DNA of 64,000 nt. Origin: Magnetospirillum sp. 15-1. Its GTDB lineage: Bacteria; Pseudomonadota; Alphaproteobacteria; Rhodospirillales; Magnetospirillaceae. Made by a program: the position numbers and the translations under genes. Location of the stretch: the NCBI RefSeq assembly GCF_900184795.1, contig NZ_FXXN01000019.1, forward strand, positions 33,330 to 97,329, given 5' to 3'. Shown here piece by piece: positions 27,312 to 35,520 of the stretch. The notes below the pieces were generated by a model. The model was not told the DNA's origin. It saw nothing but the letters and a program-made list of their open reading frames with translations, and ran no database searches. The first letter of the stretch is position 1; every line of letters begins with the position of its first letter.

Positions 27312-27773
27312 TTATTCGGTCGGCTTTGACCACCTCGAAGCGGGATAGCGATGCCGAGGTGTATCCGTCGCTGCTTCAGGCTCAACACTGGCTGCTGCTT
27401 TGGGCTTACGGCCAAGGCCGATTTTGATCGCCAGTTCCGAGCGATGGGCAGCGTAATTGGGAGCCACCATGGGGTAGTCGGCGGGCAACGACCACTTCGA
27501 GCGATAATCATCCACGGATAGGCTATGGGCGGTCATGATGTGCCTCTTGAGCATGGACTGGGACTTGCCGCATTCCAAACAGATGAGGGCGTTGGGGGTC
27601 ACCGATTTTCTGACCGATACCGCAGGCTTTTGACCTTCCTGGGGCAATTCCACAGGGTTGCCGATGGCGATCAATGCGGCATAGGTGCTGCGGATCAGGT
27701 CGGGCAATTCGGCGACTTGGATGGTGTTGTTGCCCACATAGGCCGCGACGATCTGGGCGGTCCTGGTGATCAT
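27312..27773 (-). CDS. Ros/MucR-family zinc-finger transcriptional regulator
   Basis: A 153-residue regulator. The prokaryotic C2H2-type finger is CLECGKSQSMLKRHIMTAH, followed by YRSKWSLPADYPMVAPNYAAHRSELA, the hallmark of Ros/MucR. An extra C-terminal tail of about 30 residues ends SRWSKPTE. It sits 11 bp after an HU gene and probably controls element genes. A second MucR gene lies near the other end at 50083. Confidence 0.88.
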   Translation of the reverse strand: MITRTAQIVAAYVGNNTIQVAELPDLIRSTYAALIAIGNPVELPQEGQKPAVSVRKSVTPNALICLECGKSQSMLKRHIMTAHSLSVDDYRSKWSLPADYPMVAPNYAAHRSELAIKIGLGRKPKAAASVEPEAATDTPRHRYPASRWSKPTE

Positions 27774-27784
27774 GACGATCTCAC

Positions 27785-28060
27785 TTAGCCGTTGATGGTG
27801 TCCTTCAGGGCCTTCCCGGCGCTGAACTTCGGTGCCTTGGAAGCAGGAATGGTAATGGCCGCCCCGGTCATCGGGTTCTTGCCCTGGCGAGCCGCACGAT
27901 TGGACACCGAAAACGCCCCGAAACCAATCAGACGGACATCATCACCAGACTTCAAGGCAGATGTGATGGCAGAAAACACCGCGTCCACGGCCTTATCGGC
28001 ATCGACCTTGGTCATCCCTGTGGTTTCAGCCACCTTCGAAATCAGTTCAGCTTTGTTCAT
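27785..28060 (-). CDS. HU-type DNA-binding protein
   Basis: A 91-residue nucleoid protein of the HU/IHF family. The start is [12 protein letters not shown]; the beta-arm region [21 protein letters not shown] and the terminal [13 protein letters not shown] are typical of HU. It may help shape the recombination complex or compact the element. It is first in the operon HU, MucR, small membrane protein, DUF2786. A fragment of a second HU gene precedes the other MucR at 50016. Confidence 0.9.
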   Translation of the reverse strand: MNKAELISKVAETTGMTKVDADKAVDAVFSAITSALKSGDDVRLIGFGAFSVSNRAARQGKNPMTGAAITIPASKAPKFSAGKALKDTING

Positions 28061-28301
28061 TTTTGGATTCCTCAACAATTCTGATGGTATCGATTCCACG
28101 ACCAGCAGGGGGCGTCAACACATCACACCCTGCTGGCCCTGGGATTGTCGGATTCTCGGACGTTTGACTGTTTGAGTGCGCCGCTCCGGGTTTGCATTTG
28201 AATGATGGCCTTGAAGGCTTTTGAAAGTGGCATATCCCTTGAAAAGAGCGGAAATCATGCCTAATGTTTAATACAAAGGGCGTGATTGGCGGGGGTTTTA
28301 T

Positions 28302-28472
28302 ATGACTAAAGTCAAGCGCATTCTGGTGGTTGATGATTCGAAGACGCAACGCATGATCATGGTGCGTGCGTTGGCGGAGTTCTGCTGTGAGATTGTCGGT
28401 GAGGCCGAGGATGACCTGATCGATAACATCAACTCCTTCTTGGATCGGCTGCGACCGGGAAAGGTCAAGTAA
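28302..28472 (+). CDS. Truncated response-regulator receiver (REC) fragment
   Basis: A 56-residue ORF beginning MTKVKRILVVDDSKTQRMIM, the first strand and acidic pocket (DD) of a CheY-like receiver. It ends RPGKVK before the phosphoacceptor Asp that would be expected near residue 55. It could be a decayed receiver or a short decoy. Its stop overlaps the ATG of the next gene (AAGTAATGATG), so it is translated as part of a pair. It is divergent from the HU operon. Confidence 0.55.
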   Translation: MTKVKRILVVDDSKTQRMIMVRALAEFCCEIVGEAEDDLIDNINSFLDRLRPGKVK

Positions 28473-28699
28473 TGATGGCCGACGCAGCCATCGTTCTCGA
28501 TGGCGTTGAGATCGTGATTCATGGGATTCAGGTGCGGGCCGACGGTAGCGGCACCGAGGTATCATTGCCGAAATATCGCGCCCCGGACGGCTCATGGAAA
28601 ACCGCTGTGTCTCTCCCCGAGGAGGTTCGGGGACCACTCGGTGACGTGGTGATGGCAGCCGGGATCGAAGCCGGGATTCTGAAACAGCGAGAAGCCTGA
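28472..28699 (+). CDS. Hypothetical small protein
   Basis: A 75-residue protein starting MMADAAIVLDGVEIVIHGIQ, with KYRAPDGSWKTAVSLPEEVR in the middle. The layout is beta-rich and reminiscent of small phage or element proteins, but I do not recognise a family. It overlaps the stop of the REC fragment. Confidence 0.5.
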   Translation: MMADAAIVLDGVEIVIHGIQVRADGSGTEVSLPKYRAPDGSWKTAVSLPEEVRGPLGDVVMAAGIEAGILKQREA

Positions 28700-29407
28700 T
28701 TACGGACAGCCGGTGAAAAAGTACCCCTGCCTCTGCTGATCGGTCAGAGCAGGCGGCTTTCCATCTGGCGTACAGCCGGGTAGCTCTGGGCGCGTTTCAG
28801 ATACCCAGTTCGGATCAGACGGATACTTGCGCATGAGCTTGTTAATCCGCCCAACTCCATAGTCAGCGATCTCCTGACAGAGCGCTACTTCAGCACCATC
28901 ATTCATTGCATACCGGATATCACGGTTTGTTACTTCGGCGTATTCTTGGATATCCCGCGATTCAGACATGACAACACCGTGCGGGATATACTGACCCACG
29001 AGGACATCATGATCCTGAAGCCACTTCATACTGGTTTCAGCGATACGATTGGCCCCTTCACGGATTTTCCAACACGCTTCACCACGTTCATGAAGATTCT
29101 TCCTGGTGGCGTCCTTCTTCATGACCAGATCACGTTCACGGCGCCAAAATTCGGGGTTATCGATTTCCTTGTAGGTCAGTGGAGGAGGCAGATTGCCAGT
29201 TTGATCTGGATGACCTTGCCCGCCCCCGATCCCAAGACGGCGGGCATAAGGCGGTGGTGGGTCACCAGGGCGCTCCTGAAAATATTCACTCTTGTACTGA
29301 GGCGGGTCTTGTTGAGCCAAGCACGGGGCGATGACGGCCACCACCATTGCGGCGGCCAATAGGGCCGCGCACCTACAGCTTCCGAACAGCCGCGCGAAGC
29401 ATCTCAT
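28700..29407 (-). CDS. Hypothetical exported protein
   Basis: A 235-residue protein with a signal peptide (CAALLAAAMVVAVIAPCLAQ) followed by a Pro/Gly-rich region and a helical, charged mature domain containing NPEFWRRERDLVMKKDATRK. Four scattered cysteines could form disulfides. It overlaps the 3' end of the tyrosine recombinase gene by 35 bp and follows it in one operon. The function is unknown. Confidence 0.55.
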   Translation of the reverse strand: MRCFARLFGSCRCAALLAAAMVVAVIAPCLAQQDPPQYKSEYFQERPGDPPPPYARRLGIGGGQGHPDQTGNLPPPLTYKEIDNPEFWRRERDLVMKKDATRKNLHERGEACWKIREGANRIAETSMKWLQDHDVLVGQYIPHGVVMSESRDIQEYAEVTNRDIRYAMNDGAEVALCQEIADYGVGRINKLMRKYPSDPNWVSETRPELPGCTPDGKPPALTDQQRQGYFFTGCP

Positions 29408-29945
29408 CGTTCACCTCAATGTACCGCTGCGTGGTGGAAAGATTCCGATGACCGGCCAGAGTCATGATGACCTTGGCGCTAACGCCACTGTGAGCAAGCC
29501 GGGTGATAAACCACCTCCGACCGGAGTGGCTGCTGGCCCCGTCAACACCCGCTTCACGATAGACGTGGGCGAACAACTGACACAGAGAATTGGCCGTGAA
29601 TGCCCCACCTCGTTGGGTCACCAGCAAGGGGGACAACCCATTCAGTCGATCACCATTCAACCCCGCGATATAGGTCTCCAATTCTGGACGGAGCTTGGTT
29701 CCGACAAACATGGCCCTGGCTTCGGCGGACTTAGTGATGGAGGCCCGCAGCAGAATGCGCTCCTTGATCTCGCCCCGAGTGTCCACCACGTCGCCCACGG
29801 TAAGGGCGGCGATCTCACCCACCCGTAACCCGCCGAAATAGGACAGCATGACGGCGGCTCGGTTTCGAGCGGCGTATTTCATCTCGGTGATGGTCGTCAG
29901 CACGCGTCGGAACTCGCGGTCGGACAAGACCTTCGCCTGCTTCAT
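29373..29945 (-). CDS. Catalytic-domain-only tyrosine recombinase
   Basis: A 190-residue XerC/D-like recombinase consisting almost only of the catalytic domain. Residues: Arg in YFGGLRVGEIAAL, His and Arg in SSHSGRRWF, His in LAGHRNLST and nucleophile Tyr in TQRYIEVN. There is no N-terminal core-binding domain, so it is short for the family (about 300). The start at 29945 (MKQAKVLSD) gives the compact form. It could be an inversion enzyme or an accessory recombinase, different from the integrase at 23858. Confidence 0.75.
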   Translation of the reverse strand: MKQAKVLSDREFRRVLTTITEMKYAARNRAAVMLSYFGGLRVGEIAALTVGDVVDTRGEIKERILLRASITKSAEARAMFVGTKLRPELETYIAGLNGDRLNGLSPLLVTQRGGAFTANSLCQLFAHVYREAGVDGASSHSGRRWFITRLAHSGVSAKVIMTLAGHRNLSTTQRYIEVNDEMLRAAVRKL

Positions 29946-30328
29946 TCCCACCCCCGTCACGAAGATCGCGCCTTGGGCGAACCCGATCACCCGTGAGGCT
30001 GCCAGAATATCGAAGAAAATGCACCGAAGATGATATCAGTCTGAAAGTTATCGTGCAAGTTATGCAAGGAAAAAATCAGCATTTCAGGCATTGAAGCGCT
30101 ATGTGATGGCAGTCCGCAGCATAGCCGCGCCCATCGGCAAAAACATTAGCATGGTCAATGCGTTACTCTGTGACGAAATTAACATAAAAGGTGCAGGATG
30201 TGCGATTGGCGAGCGCCAAATAACTTCAGAATATCAATGTGTTTTCATGGTGTTTGCTTGTGATTTTTAATCTGCCGCCACTCAATCGTGGCGGACTTGA
30301 GGGAAATGAAGACGCTTTGGAGTCCGTC
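29946..30328. other. Intergenic region with two small palindromes
   Basis: No gene is seen in these 383 bp. TTGGCGAGCGCCAA at 30206-30219 is a perfect palindrome sharing GATTGGCGA with the larger repeats at 26283 and 36980. CCGCCAC and GTGGCGG pair around 30275-30296 as a hairpin without a T-run. The region probably holds the promoters of the two divergent operons. Confidence 0.5.
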
Positions 30329-30949
30329 ATGTTCTACATCGCTCAGAACAATTCACCGACCGGCCCTTTTTCCCGCGATCAAATCGCGGGGTTGGTGAAG
30401 GAAGGAAGAGTCAATGCATCCACCCTTGTCGTGCCGGTTGGAGGGAGCGAGTGGGAGCAGGCCGGTCGAGTGGTTGAACTGTCCAGACTTTTCGAGAGGG
30501 TAGGGTCGGGAGCCTTGCCAGCCTCTTCATTGCCGACCACGGGAAAACCAAAGTGGACGGCGATAAGAATTGCACGCGCAGGGGCCGTTGCCGTTTTAGT
30601 AATAGCAATTGGAATTCTTTCAGTAAAATATTATAGGCAGGAAATGCAAGCCACACCCCCCATAAGCATGTGCGATCAAGAAGTAAAAAATGAGCTTACA
30701 TCACTCATTAGAAAGACTGGGAAATCGTGCTTGGCGGTTACCGCATGTAGCGACAAATCGTTCGTTAAAAGAAGCGGTCAGACGGCGCGAGGCGTTGCAT
30801 TTCAGTGTGACGGAAATACCAAGATAGAATATTCTATATCCAGCTTGGACGGCCTCACTCCTAACTTAAATGTGATCGATCACGATACGAATAGCATTGT
30901 ATCTTGTTATAATATTGAGACTGGCGCTGAGGAGAAGTTGTGTCTTTAG
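30329..30949 (+). CDS. GYF_2-domain membrane protein
   Basis: A 206-residue protein. The N-terminal 60 residues match a bacterial GYF_2 domain (FYIAQNNSPTGPFSRDQI, then LVVPVGGSEWEQAGRVVEL). After a short linker there is one membrane helix (AVAVLVIAIGILSVKYY, about residues 90-108) and an extracytoplasmic domain of about 95 residues with five cysteines. GYF domains bind proline-rich peptides, and the next gene encodes a protein with proline-rich repeats. The two are 6 bp apart, so a direct partnership is plausible. Confidence 0.7.
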   Translation: MFYIAQNNSPTGPFSRDQIAGLVKEGRVNASTLVVPVGGSEWEQAGRVVELSRLFERVGSGALPASSLPTTGKPKWTAIRIARAGAVAVLVIAIGILSVKYYRQEMQATPPISMCDQEVKNELTSLIRKTGKSCLAVTACSDKSFVKRSGQTARGVAFQCDGNTKIEYSISSLDGLTPNLNVIDHDTNSIVSCYNIETGAEEKLCL

Positions 30950-30955
30950 ACTTTG

Positions 30956-32128
30956 ATGATTGGCACCGAAATCATGGGTACGCAACCTCACATCGTCATC
31001 CAGGCTCGCCAGGGCAATACCTGGAAGACAGTCCATCGGCATGAGGGTGAAGACCCGGCCATAGCCCTGACCGTAGTTGGGCAGACTGTCGCACGGGGCC
31101 AATGCGAGGAGGTTCGCGTCCTTCTTGGTCGATATGACGGGGTGAAGCAAAAGCACGTTTATCGACAGCTATCCACCACCGGGCCAATTCAGGTTGCACC
31201 CAAGTCTGCTGCAACCATTCCCTCGCCGCTGCCCATGTCCAGTGGTTCGGTGCCACCGCCACCGCCGCTGCCTTCTATGGCTTCGGGTCAGGGGGCGGGA
31301 TTTCCTCCACCTCCCCCGCTGCCCATGTCCAGTGGTTCGGTGCCGCCACCACCACCGCCGCTACCTTCCATGGCTTCGGGTCAGGTGGCTGGTTTTCCCC
31401 CACCGCCGCCGCTGCCCATGTCCAGCGGTTTGATGCCGCCACCACCACCTCTCCCTTCCACCGCCGGTGGGATGGTCAACTTCATCGTGCAGATATCCGT
31501 GGACGGCGGTTCCAACTGGCAGTCAACCAAACTGTATCCCGATGAAGCCAGTGCGAAGACATTCGCGCTGCAAATCCGCGAACGCGCCAAGGAATACGGC
31601 ATCCGTATCGTCGCCGGATTCGACAAAACCTATGCCGTCAAATGGTCCCTCGACGAGCGCGGGCAGTTCACGTCCCCGAAGGAGGCCCTCATCTCGAACG
31701 TGACCGACGAGATCGAGATAACCCGGTTGAATCCCCTGTACCTCTACGTGGTGAATCTCATAACCATGGGGGCGGCGGGTGCCTACTGGATGTTCAAGCG
31801 CCGAGACATCTTCAACATGATGGCCGGAAGGAGCGTCTTCAATATAACCGGCTTTTATCTCATGTCGCTTGGCTGGTTGATGGCATATGGGCTGGTGTTC
31901 GCGGGGGTTGCGACCAAGGCAATCTACATGGGTGGGGTTGGATTCATTGTTGGCCTTGCGATGTGGATCGCCGGTCGAATCCTCGTTGTTCCCAAACTGC
32001 GCATGTCCATCAGGAATTACTCAAGAAACATTCTTGGTGTCGAACAGACGTTCAGGTTCCTGCCATCCGCATTCGGAGGTGCGGCCTACCTCGCCCACAA
32101 GCTGAACGGATTGGTTATCGCACGATGA
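30956..32128 (+). CDS. Proline-repeat membrane protein
   Basis: A 390-residue protein of unknown family. An N-terminal domain of about 75 residues is followed by tandem proline-rich repeats (about residues 88-170) with units such as PMSSGSVPPPPPLPSMAS. A second small domain follows (FIVQISVDGGSNW), then three or four membrane helices (YVVNLITMGAAGAYWMF, GFYLMSLGWLMAYGLVFAGV, GGVGFIVGLAMWIAG). The proline repeats resemble ligands of GYF, SH3 or EVH1 domains, and the preceding gene encodes a GYF_2 protein. Confidence 0.65.
   Translation: MIGTEIMGTQPHIVIQARQGNTWKTVHRHEGEDPAIALTVVGQTVARGQCEEVRVLLGRYDGVKQKHVYRQLSTTGPIQVAPKSAATIPSPLPMSSGSVPPPPPLPSMASGQGAGFPPPPPLPMSSGSVPPPPPPLPSMASGQVAGFPPPPPLPMSSGLMPPPPPLPSTAGGMVNFIVQISVDGGSNWQSTKLYPDEASAKTFALQIRERAKEYGIRIVAGFDKTYAVKWSLDERGQFTSPKEALISNVTDEIEITRLNPLYLYVVNLITMGAAGAYWMFKRRDIFNMMAGRSVFNITGFYLMSLGWLMAYGLVFAGVATKAIYMGGVGFIVGLAMWIAGRILVVPKLRMSIRNYSRNILGVEQTFRFLPSAFGGAAYLAHKLNGLVIAR
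31229..31463 (+). repeat. Tandem 90-bp repeats encoding proline-rich units
   Basis: Units begin at 31229, 31319 and 31412, giving lengths of 90 and 93 bp and a partial third copy. The second unit has one extra proline codon. All unit lengths are multiples of three, so copy-number change would keep the frame. Confidence 0.8.
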
Positions 32129-32140
32129 CGGAGGTCGATC

Positions 32141-32581
32141 ATGACTGAGAGCAAAGAGAATCTGAAAGCTGGTGTTGCCGCCGCGCTGGGTGCCGCGCTC
32201 GGCACCGTTTCATCCCGGATCGCTGAGGCCAATGGCGACAAGATCAAGGAGGTGATCGACGCGGCCAAGGAGAAGGTGTCCGATCTGTTTGCCGATGGTC
32301 AGCAGGCGGCCAGCGCCGAAACGGCCCCGGAAGTGGTCACGATCTCGCACATCGACGGGATCGATGTGCATATCGGCCAGTCCGGCATCGACGTGACCCT
32401 GGATGCCACCGATGCCCACGGCCACGCCACCAAGCTCCTACTCGAACTCGGCCATCTCGCGCCGGAAGGCGGGGTCGATGCCTCGTCGCTGGTGGTGGAC
32501 GTTGCCGACCATGTGGGGGGAGAAGCAGCAGGCGAGGTCGCCCACGGCATCCTGGCGTCGATCATAGATCACACCACCTGA
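32141..32581 (+). CDS. Hypothetical protein of the GYF/proline-repeat cluster
   Basis: A 146-residue protein. The first 45 residues are Ala-rich and helical (LKAGVAAALGAALGTVSSRI); the remainder is acidic with histidines spaced through ISHIDGIDVHIGQSG and DATDAHGHATKL. No signal peptide or clear membrane segment. It lies 12 bp after the proline-repeat gene and 19 bp before the next membrane protein gene, so it is part of the operon. Confidence 0.55.
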   Translation: MTESKENLKAGVAAALGAALGTVSSRIAEANGDKIKEVIDAAKEKVSDLFADGQQAASAETAPEVVTISHIDGIDVHIGQSGIDVTLDATDAHGHATKLLLELGHLAPEGGVDASSLVVDVADHVGGEAAGEVAHGILASIIDHTT

Positions 32582-32600
32582 CAGACGGGTAGCAAGCGAT

Positions 32601-34046
32601 ATGCGAGATAAACCGGCAGCCCCGAGAAATCTCCTGGCCGTCGTCGATAGGGGGTTTGAACAGATCATTCTGCCCGAATCTCAGCACGGATTCTGGCCGT
32701 CCATCGGCACATCCGCTGTGATCTTCGTTGTGACGGTCATGTTCGGTGCCATCATGGCGAACATCGTGTCGAAGATGTTCATTGAGGCGGCACATAATTT
32801 CTTGGCGGCATACGCCAGTGGCGTCATTGATGGCAGTGATTTCATCGCCAAGTTCGCAAAAAAAATGGCGCAACTCGCCATCTCGAACACGTCTGAATAC
32901 GTCAAGAAGATGATGGTGGATGTCACCATATCATTCTCTCAAGCCTCGTTCCCGCTCATCGCCACCGCCATATTCACCGGCACTTTTCAGAACAGCCTCA
33001 TCGGCTCGATTGAGCGGCGGTGGTACGGGAAATCCGGCGAGCAATTCGTCTCGAACATCCGAATCCCGTTTTCCCTGCTGTTCGCTGGTCTGCGCTATTG
33101 CATCGTCGTCGGCATCGGCTTTTGCGTGTCGTTGCTGCCGAATCCCGTTGGATTGATCGGCGTGGTGATTGTGGCCCTTGCCAACATCGGATTCATGTCG
33201 AGATGCTATTTCGACACCGTGGCGCTACGGCGGTTACCGCTCTCTCAAGTTGCCGAGGTCAGAAAGGCGAACCGCTGGTCGCTGATGCTTCTCGGAGCCA
33301 TCATCTATGGCCTCTTTGCCCTGCCCGCCGTCAATTTGCTGGCCGCGATCATCGGCACCGCGCTGATGGTTCATGCTTTGTGGCTCTTTCAACCCGACTC
33401 CGCAGTTGTCCCCGCCGCCCCACCTCTTCCTCAGCCAGCTTCAGCCATGGGTTTCCGCAAGGTTGCCGTTATCGCGGTCATCGCGGTGTGTCTGCTTGGA
33501 GCGGGAGCATGGCTGTCCTCTCAATCGACACCGAATGCGAAGCAAAGGATATCGAACATCACCGATCAGCCGAAAACGTCCATTCAACCCCCAGCTTTTC
33601 CCGCCTCAGAGGGGAAGTCCGCTTTAGCTGAAGATTCTAAAGGAAACATGGGTCTGGCTGCGTGCAAGAAAAAGGTGCTGCAAGGTGCATCAAATCCAGA
33701 GACCGTTCAGTTCTTCGAATATGAAATATCCATCAGAAGCATGACCGATAAGGAAAAGCAAAAATTATATGATGTCACGCATATTGGCGGGATATCGGCG
33801 GCAACCATGTTGGACATGCTTGGAAATGGTGATGAAGGTTGGGAAAAGCTCATGCGCTTCGGCAAGATGACATACGATGACAGCAAGGACATTATTGCCA
33901 AAGACCTCGAGACGGCTGCGAATATGATTGCTGGTGACGTTACGCAGAGAGTTAAGTTTGACCTTGATAACGGAAGGCGTGTTACTGCACGTTACACATG
34001 CTTCTTTAGGCATGATGGGAGCGCGTTCATCAATACGATTGAGTAA
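32601..34046 (+). CDS. EI24/CysZ-like membrane protein with C-terminal extracytoplasmic domain
   Basis: A 481-residue protein. The N-terminal 270 residues contain several membrane helices and an EI24-like block (GIGFCVSLLPNPVGLIGVV, YFDTVALRRLPLSQVAEVRK, LFALPAVNLLAAIIG). A Pro-rich loop (VVPAAPPLPQPA) leads to another helix (VAVIAVIAVCLLGAGAWL) and a soluble domain of about 170 residues. Its Pro-rich loop could also be bound by the GYF_2 protein encoded earlier in the operon. The function is unknown. Confidence 0.6.
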   Translation: MRDKPAAPRNLLAVVDRGFEQIILPESQHGFWPSIGTSAVIFVVTVMFGAIMANIVSKMFIEAAHNFLAAYASGVIDGSDFIAKFAKKMAQLAISNTSEYVKKMMVDVTISFSQASFPLIATAIFTGTFQNSLIGSIERRWYGKSGEQFVSNIRIPFSLLFAGLRYCIVVGIGFCVSLLPNPVGLIGVVIVALANIGFMSRCYFDTVALRRLPLSQVAEVRKANRWSLMLLGAIIYGLFALPAVNLLAAIIGTALMVHALWLFQPDSAVVPAAPPLPQPASAMGFRKVAVIAVIAVCLLGAGAWLSSQSTPNAKQRISNITDQPKTSIQPPAFPASEGKSALAEDSKGNMGLAACKKKVLQGASNPETVQFFEYEISIRSMTDKEKQKLYDVTHIGGISAATMLDMLGNGDEGWEKLMRFGKMTYDDSKDIIAKDLETAANMIAGDVTQRVKFDLDNGRRVTARYTCFFRHDGSAFINTIE

Positions 34047-34129
34047 AATCTTGCGTAAAGGCCAAATCAAATTGATCTCATGCCTGACGATGATGGGCGG
34101 CATGGACGAAAGCCGAGCGCGAGGAACCA

Positions 34130-34306
34130 ATGAAAGCATCTGATGATCTGCGGCAACTTGCAGAGGATTTGATCCAGGAGGCGCGGCAAAAAGGACTGGA
34201 TAGCCCAAACGCGGTGATGTGGGTCGTGAAATCCCTACAGGCAATCAGGCCGGGTACGGGAGAGTCGCAGGCGTTCGATCTGGTATGGTCGCTTTGGCGT
34301 CCATGA
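34130..34306 (+). CDS. Small hypothetical protein
   Basis: A 58-residue, mostly helical ORF starting MKASDDLRQLAEDLIQEARQ, with GAGGA just upstream. It has no membrane segment. It is too short for a confident family call. Confidence 0.45.
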   Translation: MKASDDLRQLAEDLIQEARQKGLDSPNAVMWVVKSLQAIRPGTGESQAFDLVWSLWRP

Positions 34307-34354
34307 ATCGTTCTCGCCGTTCGACAGCAGGAGAGCGCTTGGGGGCCTGGAAGG

Positions 34355-34361
34355 ATAAATA
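34355..34361 (+). promoter_or_regulatory. ATAAATA promoter-like motif
   Basis: ATAAATA within GGATAAATACC, 31 bases before the ATG at 34393. See the identical motif at 25161. Confidence 0.4.
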
Positions 34362-34392
34362 CCACCACATCCATCCAGTTCGAGGTGCCCTC

Positions 34393-34575
34393 ATGAGATT
34401 TTACGATTTTGACCCAATTTCACCCGAAGAAGCTGTATCGCTCCCACCCCCAACCAAGTCCGAGATTTCAGATGAACGACAACGTGCCATCCTGATGTTG
34501 CGGTCGGCTGTTCGCGCCATCGAGCGCCTGCTCATGCATGAAGTAGGTTATGAGCCTGGAATCGGTCAGCCTTAA
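34393..34575 (+). CDS. Small hypothetical protein
   Basis: A 60-residue ORF starting MRFYDFDPISPEEAVSLPPP, followed by an amphipathic helix (RAILMLRSAVRAIERLLMHE). The start is supported by its position 31 bases after the ATAAATA motif and by GAGGTG upstream. The function is unknown. Confidence 0.45.
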   Translation: MRFYDFDPISPEEAVSLPPPTKSEISDERQRAILMLRSAVRAIERLLMHEVGYEPGIGQP

Positions 34576-34672
34576 ACACGGTGATGATCTCGCCCATTTT
34601 CCCTGAACGTATTGTGGCGCATGGACCTGATCCATGCGCCACAAATATGAGGGTGGTGGGTGGCAAGAGCGG

Positions 34673-35023
34673 TCAGGATTGGCTGGCGTTTTGACGAAGC
34701 GTAGCAATATACCGATCCCAAATAGCCATAGCGGTGTGGCTGGACCGTCCGTTTACTATGACGAAACCTCTCACCAAACCCCGAACGTACTCAAAATCAG
34801 AGCTATTCAGTTCGGATATCAGTCTCGCCGCACCCGCAAAATCGTCTTGAAATTCATCAGCCCAATCTTCATCGACACCGGCGGTGCATGCACGGTAATA
34901 CTCTATAAGGCCAGAAAGATAGGGCAATTGGCTTGATGCGTCATCAGTTACAACATCTGCTTCAACAAGATAGGCAAATGCGTCAGGGCTAATTTTAGAT
35001 AGTTCGTACATTGTAAATTCCAT
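34673..35023 (-). CDS. Hypothetical acidic protein
   Basis: A 116-residue acidic, mostly helical protein (VDEDWADEFQDDFAGAAR, then YVRGLVRGFVIVNGRSSHT). Either ATG at 35023 or 35011 could start it; neither has a strong ribosome site. It is unrecognised and convergent with the preceding small genes. Confidence 0.5.
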   Translation of the reverse strand: MEFTMYELSKISPDAFAYLVEADVVTDDASSQLPYLSGLIEYYRACTAGVDEDWADEFQDDFAGAARLISELNSSDFEYVRGLVRGFVIVNGRSSHTAMAIWDRYIATLRQNASQS

Positions 35024-35360
35024 TCAAGTTGTTGATCGATCCGCCGTCTGGCGTCGATGAATGGAGTTTCCGGCCCGCACTGGTGTTTTGGCAATTTATC
35101 GTTTCATAGGTAGTTAACTGCTATATCGCGGTTACATTGATGATTTTGTCAATGCCATCAACCTCTGGCAAAAATGCTCATGATCACTGATAGATTATTT
35201 TACTTTTAAGCGGCGCGAAATTTCCCGTACCCCCGTCGTGACACATCTTCCATTCCGATGGAATCTGGTGCGAAAGATTCAGTCCGGCATCGGCTGCGAC
35301 AAGAAATACTGCGTCGCATCTTGTAAAAAACGATAAATTGCATCAAAAAGCGGAGCCAGC
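35024..35360. other. Intergenic region
   Basis: AT-rich spacer of about 337 bp between a minus-strand gene and the ATAAATA motif at 35361. TTGCAT at about 35338 lies 17 bp before that motif and could be its -35 element. No convincing gene is seen. Confidence 0.4.
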
Positions 35361-35367
35361 ATAAATA
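35361..35367 (+). promoter_or_regulatory. ATAAATA promoter-like motif with TTGCAT at 17 bp
   Basis: ATAAATA preceded by TTGCAT with a 17-bp spacer, the best -35/-10 pair among the copies. A short ORF (MVMQDEFCCL) starts 31 bases later at 35399, and a terminator follows at 35466. Confidence 0.45.
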
Positions 35368-35374
35368 GACATAG

Positions 35375-35507
35375 CGTCGGTTCCAGCTTGTTGACGCCAT
35401 GGTGATGCAGGACGAGTTTTGTTGTTTATAAGTTTATCCGTGCCCGCGTCACCACATTGGCACACAACCCCATGGCGATTGGAACCCGTCATGGGGTTTT
35501 TTATTTT
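35375..35507 (+). ncRNA. Candidate small RNA or leader/attenuator before the helicase-primase gene
   Basis: A promoter-like motif at 35361 and a rho-independent terminator at 35466-35507 would define a transcript of about 130 nt. It contains a ten-codon ORF starting at 35399. It ends just before the GTG start of the large replication gene at 35521, so it may act as an attenuated leader or as an independent regulatory RNA. Confidence 0.35.
35466..35507 (+). terminator. Rho-independent terminator in the leader of the helicase-primase gene
   Basis: AACCCCATG (35466-35474) pairs with CATGGGGTT (35490-35498), followed by TTTTTTATTTT. It falls inside the longest ORF of the next gene, which argues that the gene really starts downstream at 35521. 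Confidence 0.7.
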
Positions 35508-35520
35508 CAGAGGTGACGTT

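Noticed and set aside
31229-31463. CRISPR array
   Set aside because: The repeats are contiguous 90-bp coding units without spacers and stay in frame.
35206-35400. A 64-residue minus-strand ORF before the helicase-primase gene
   Set aside because: It covers the candidate promoter region, has no ribosome site and no recognisable features.
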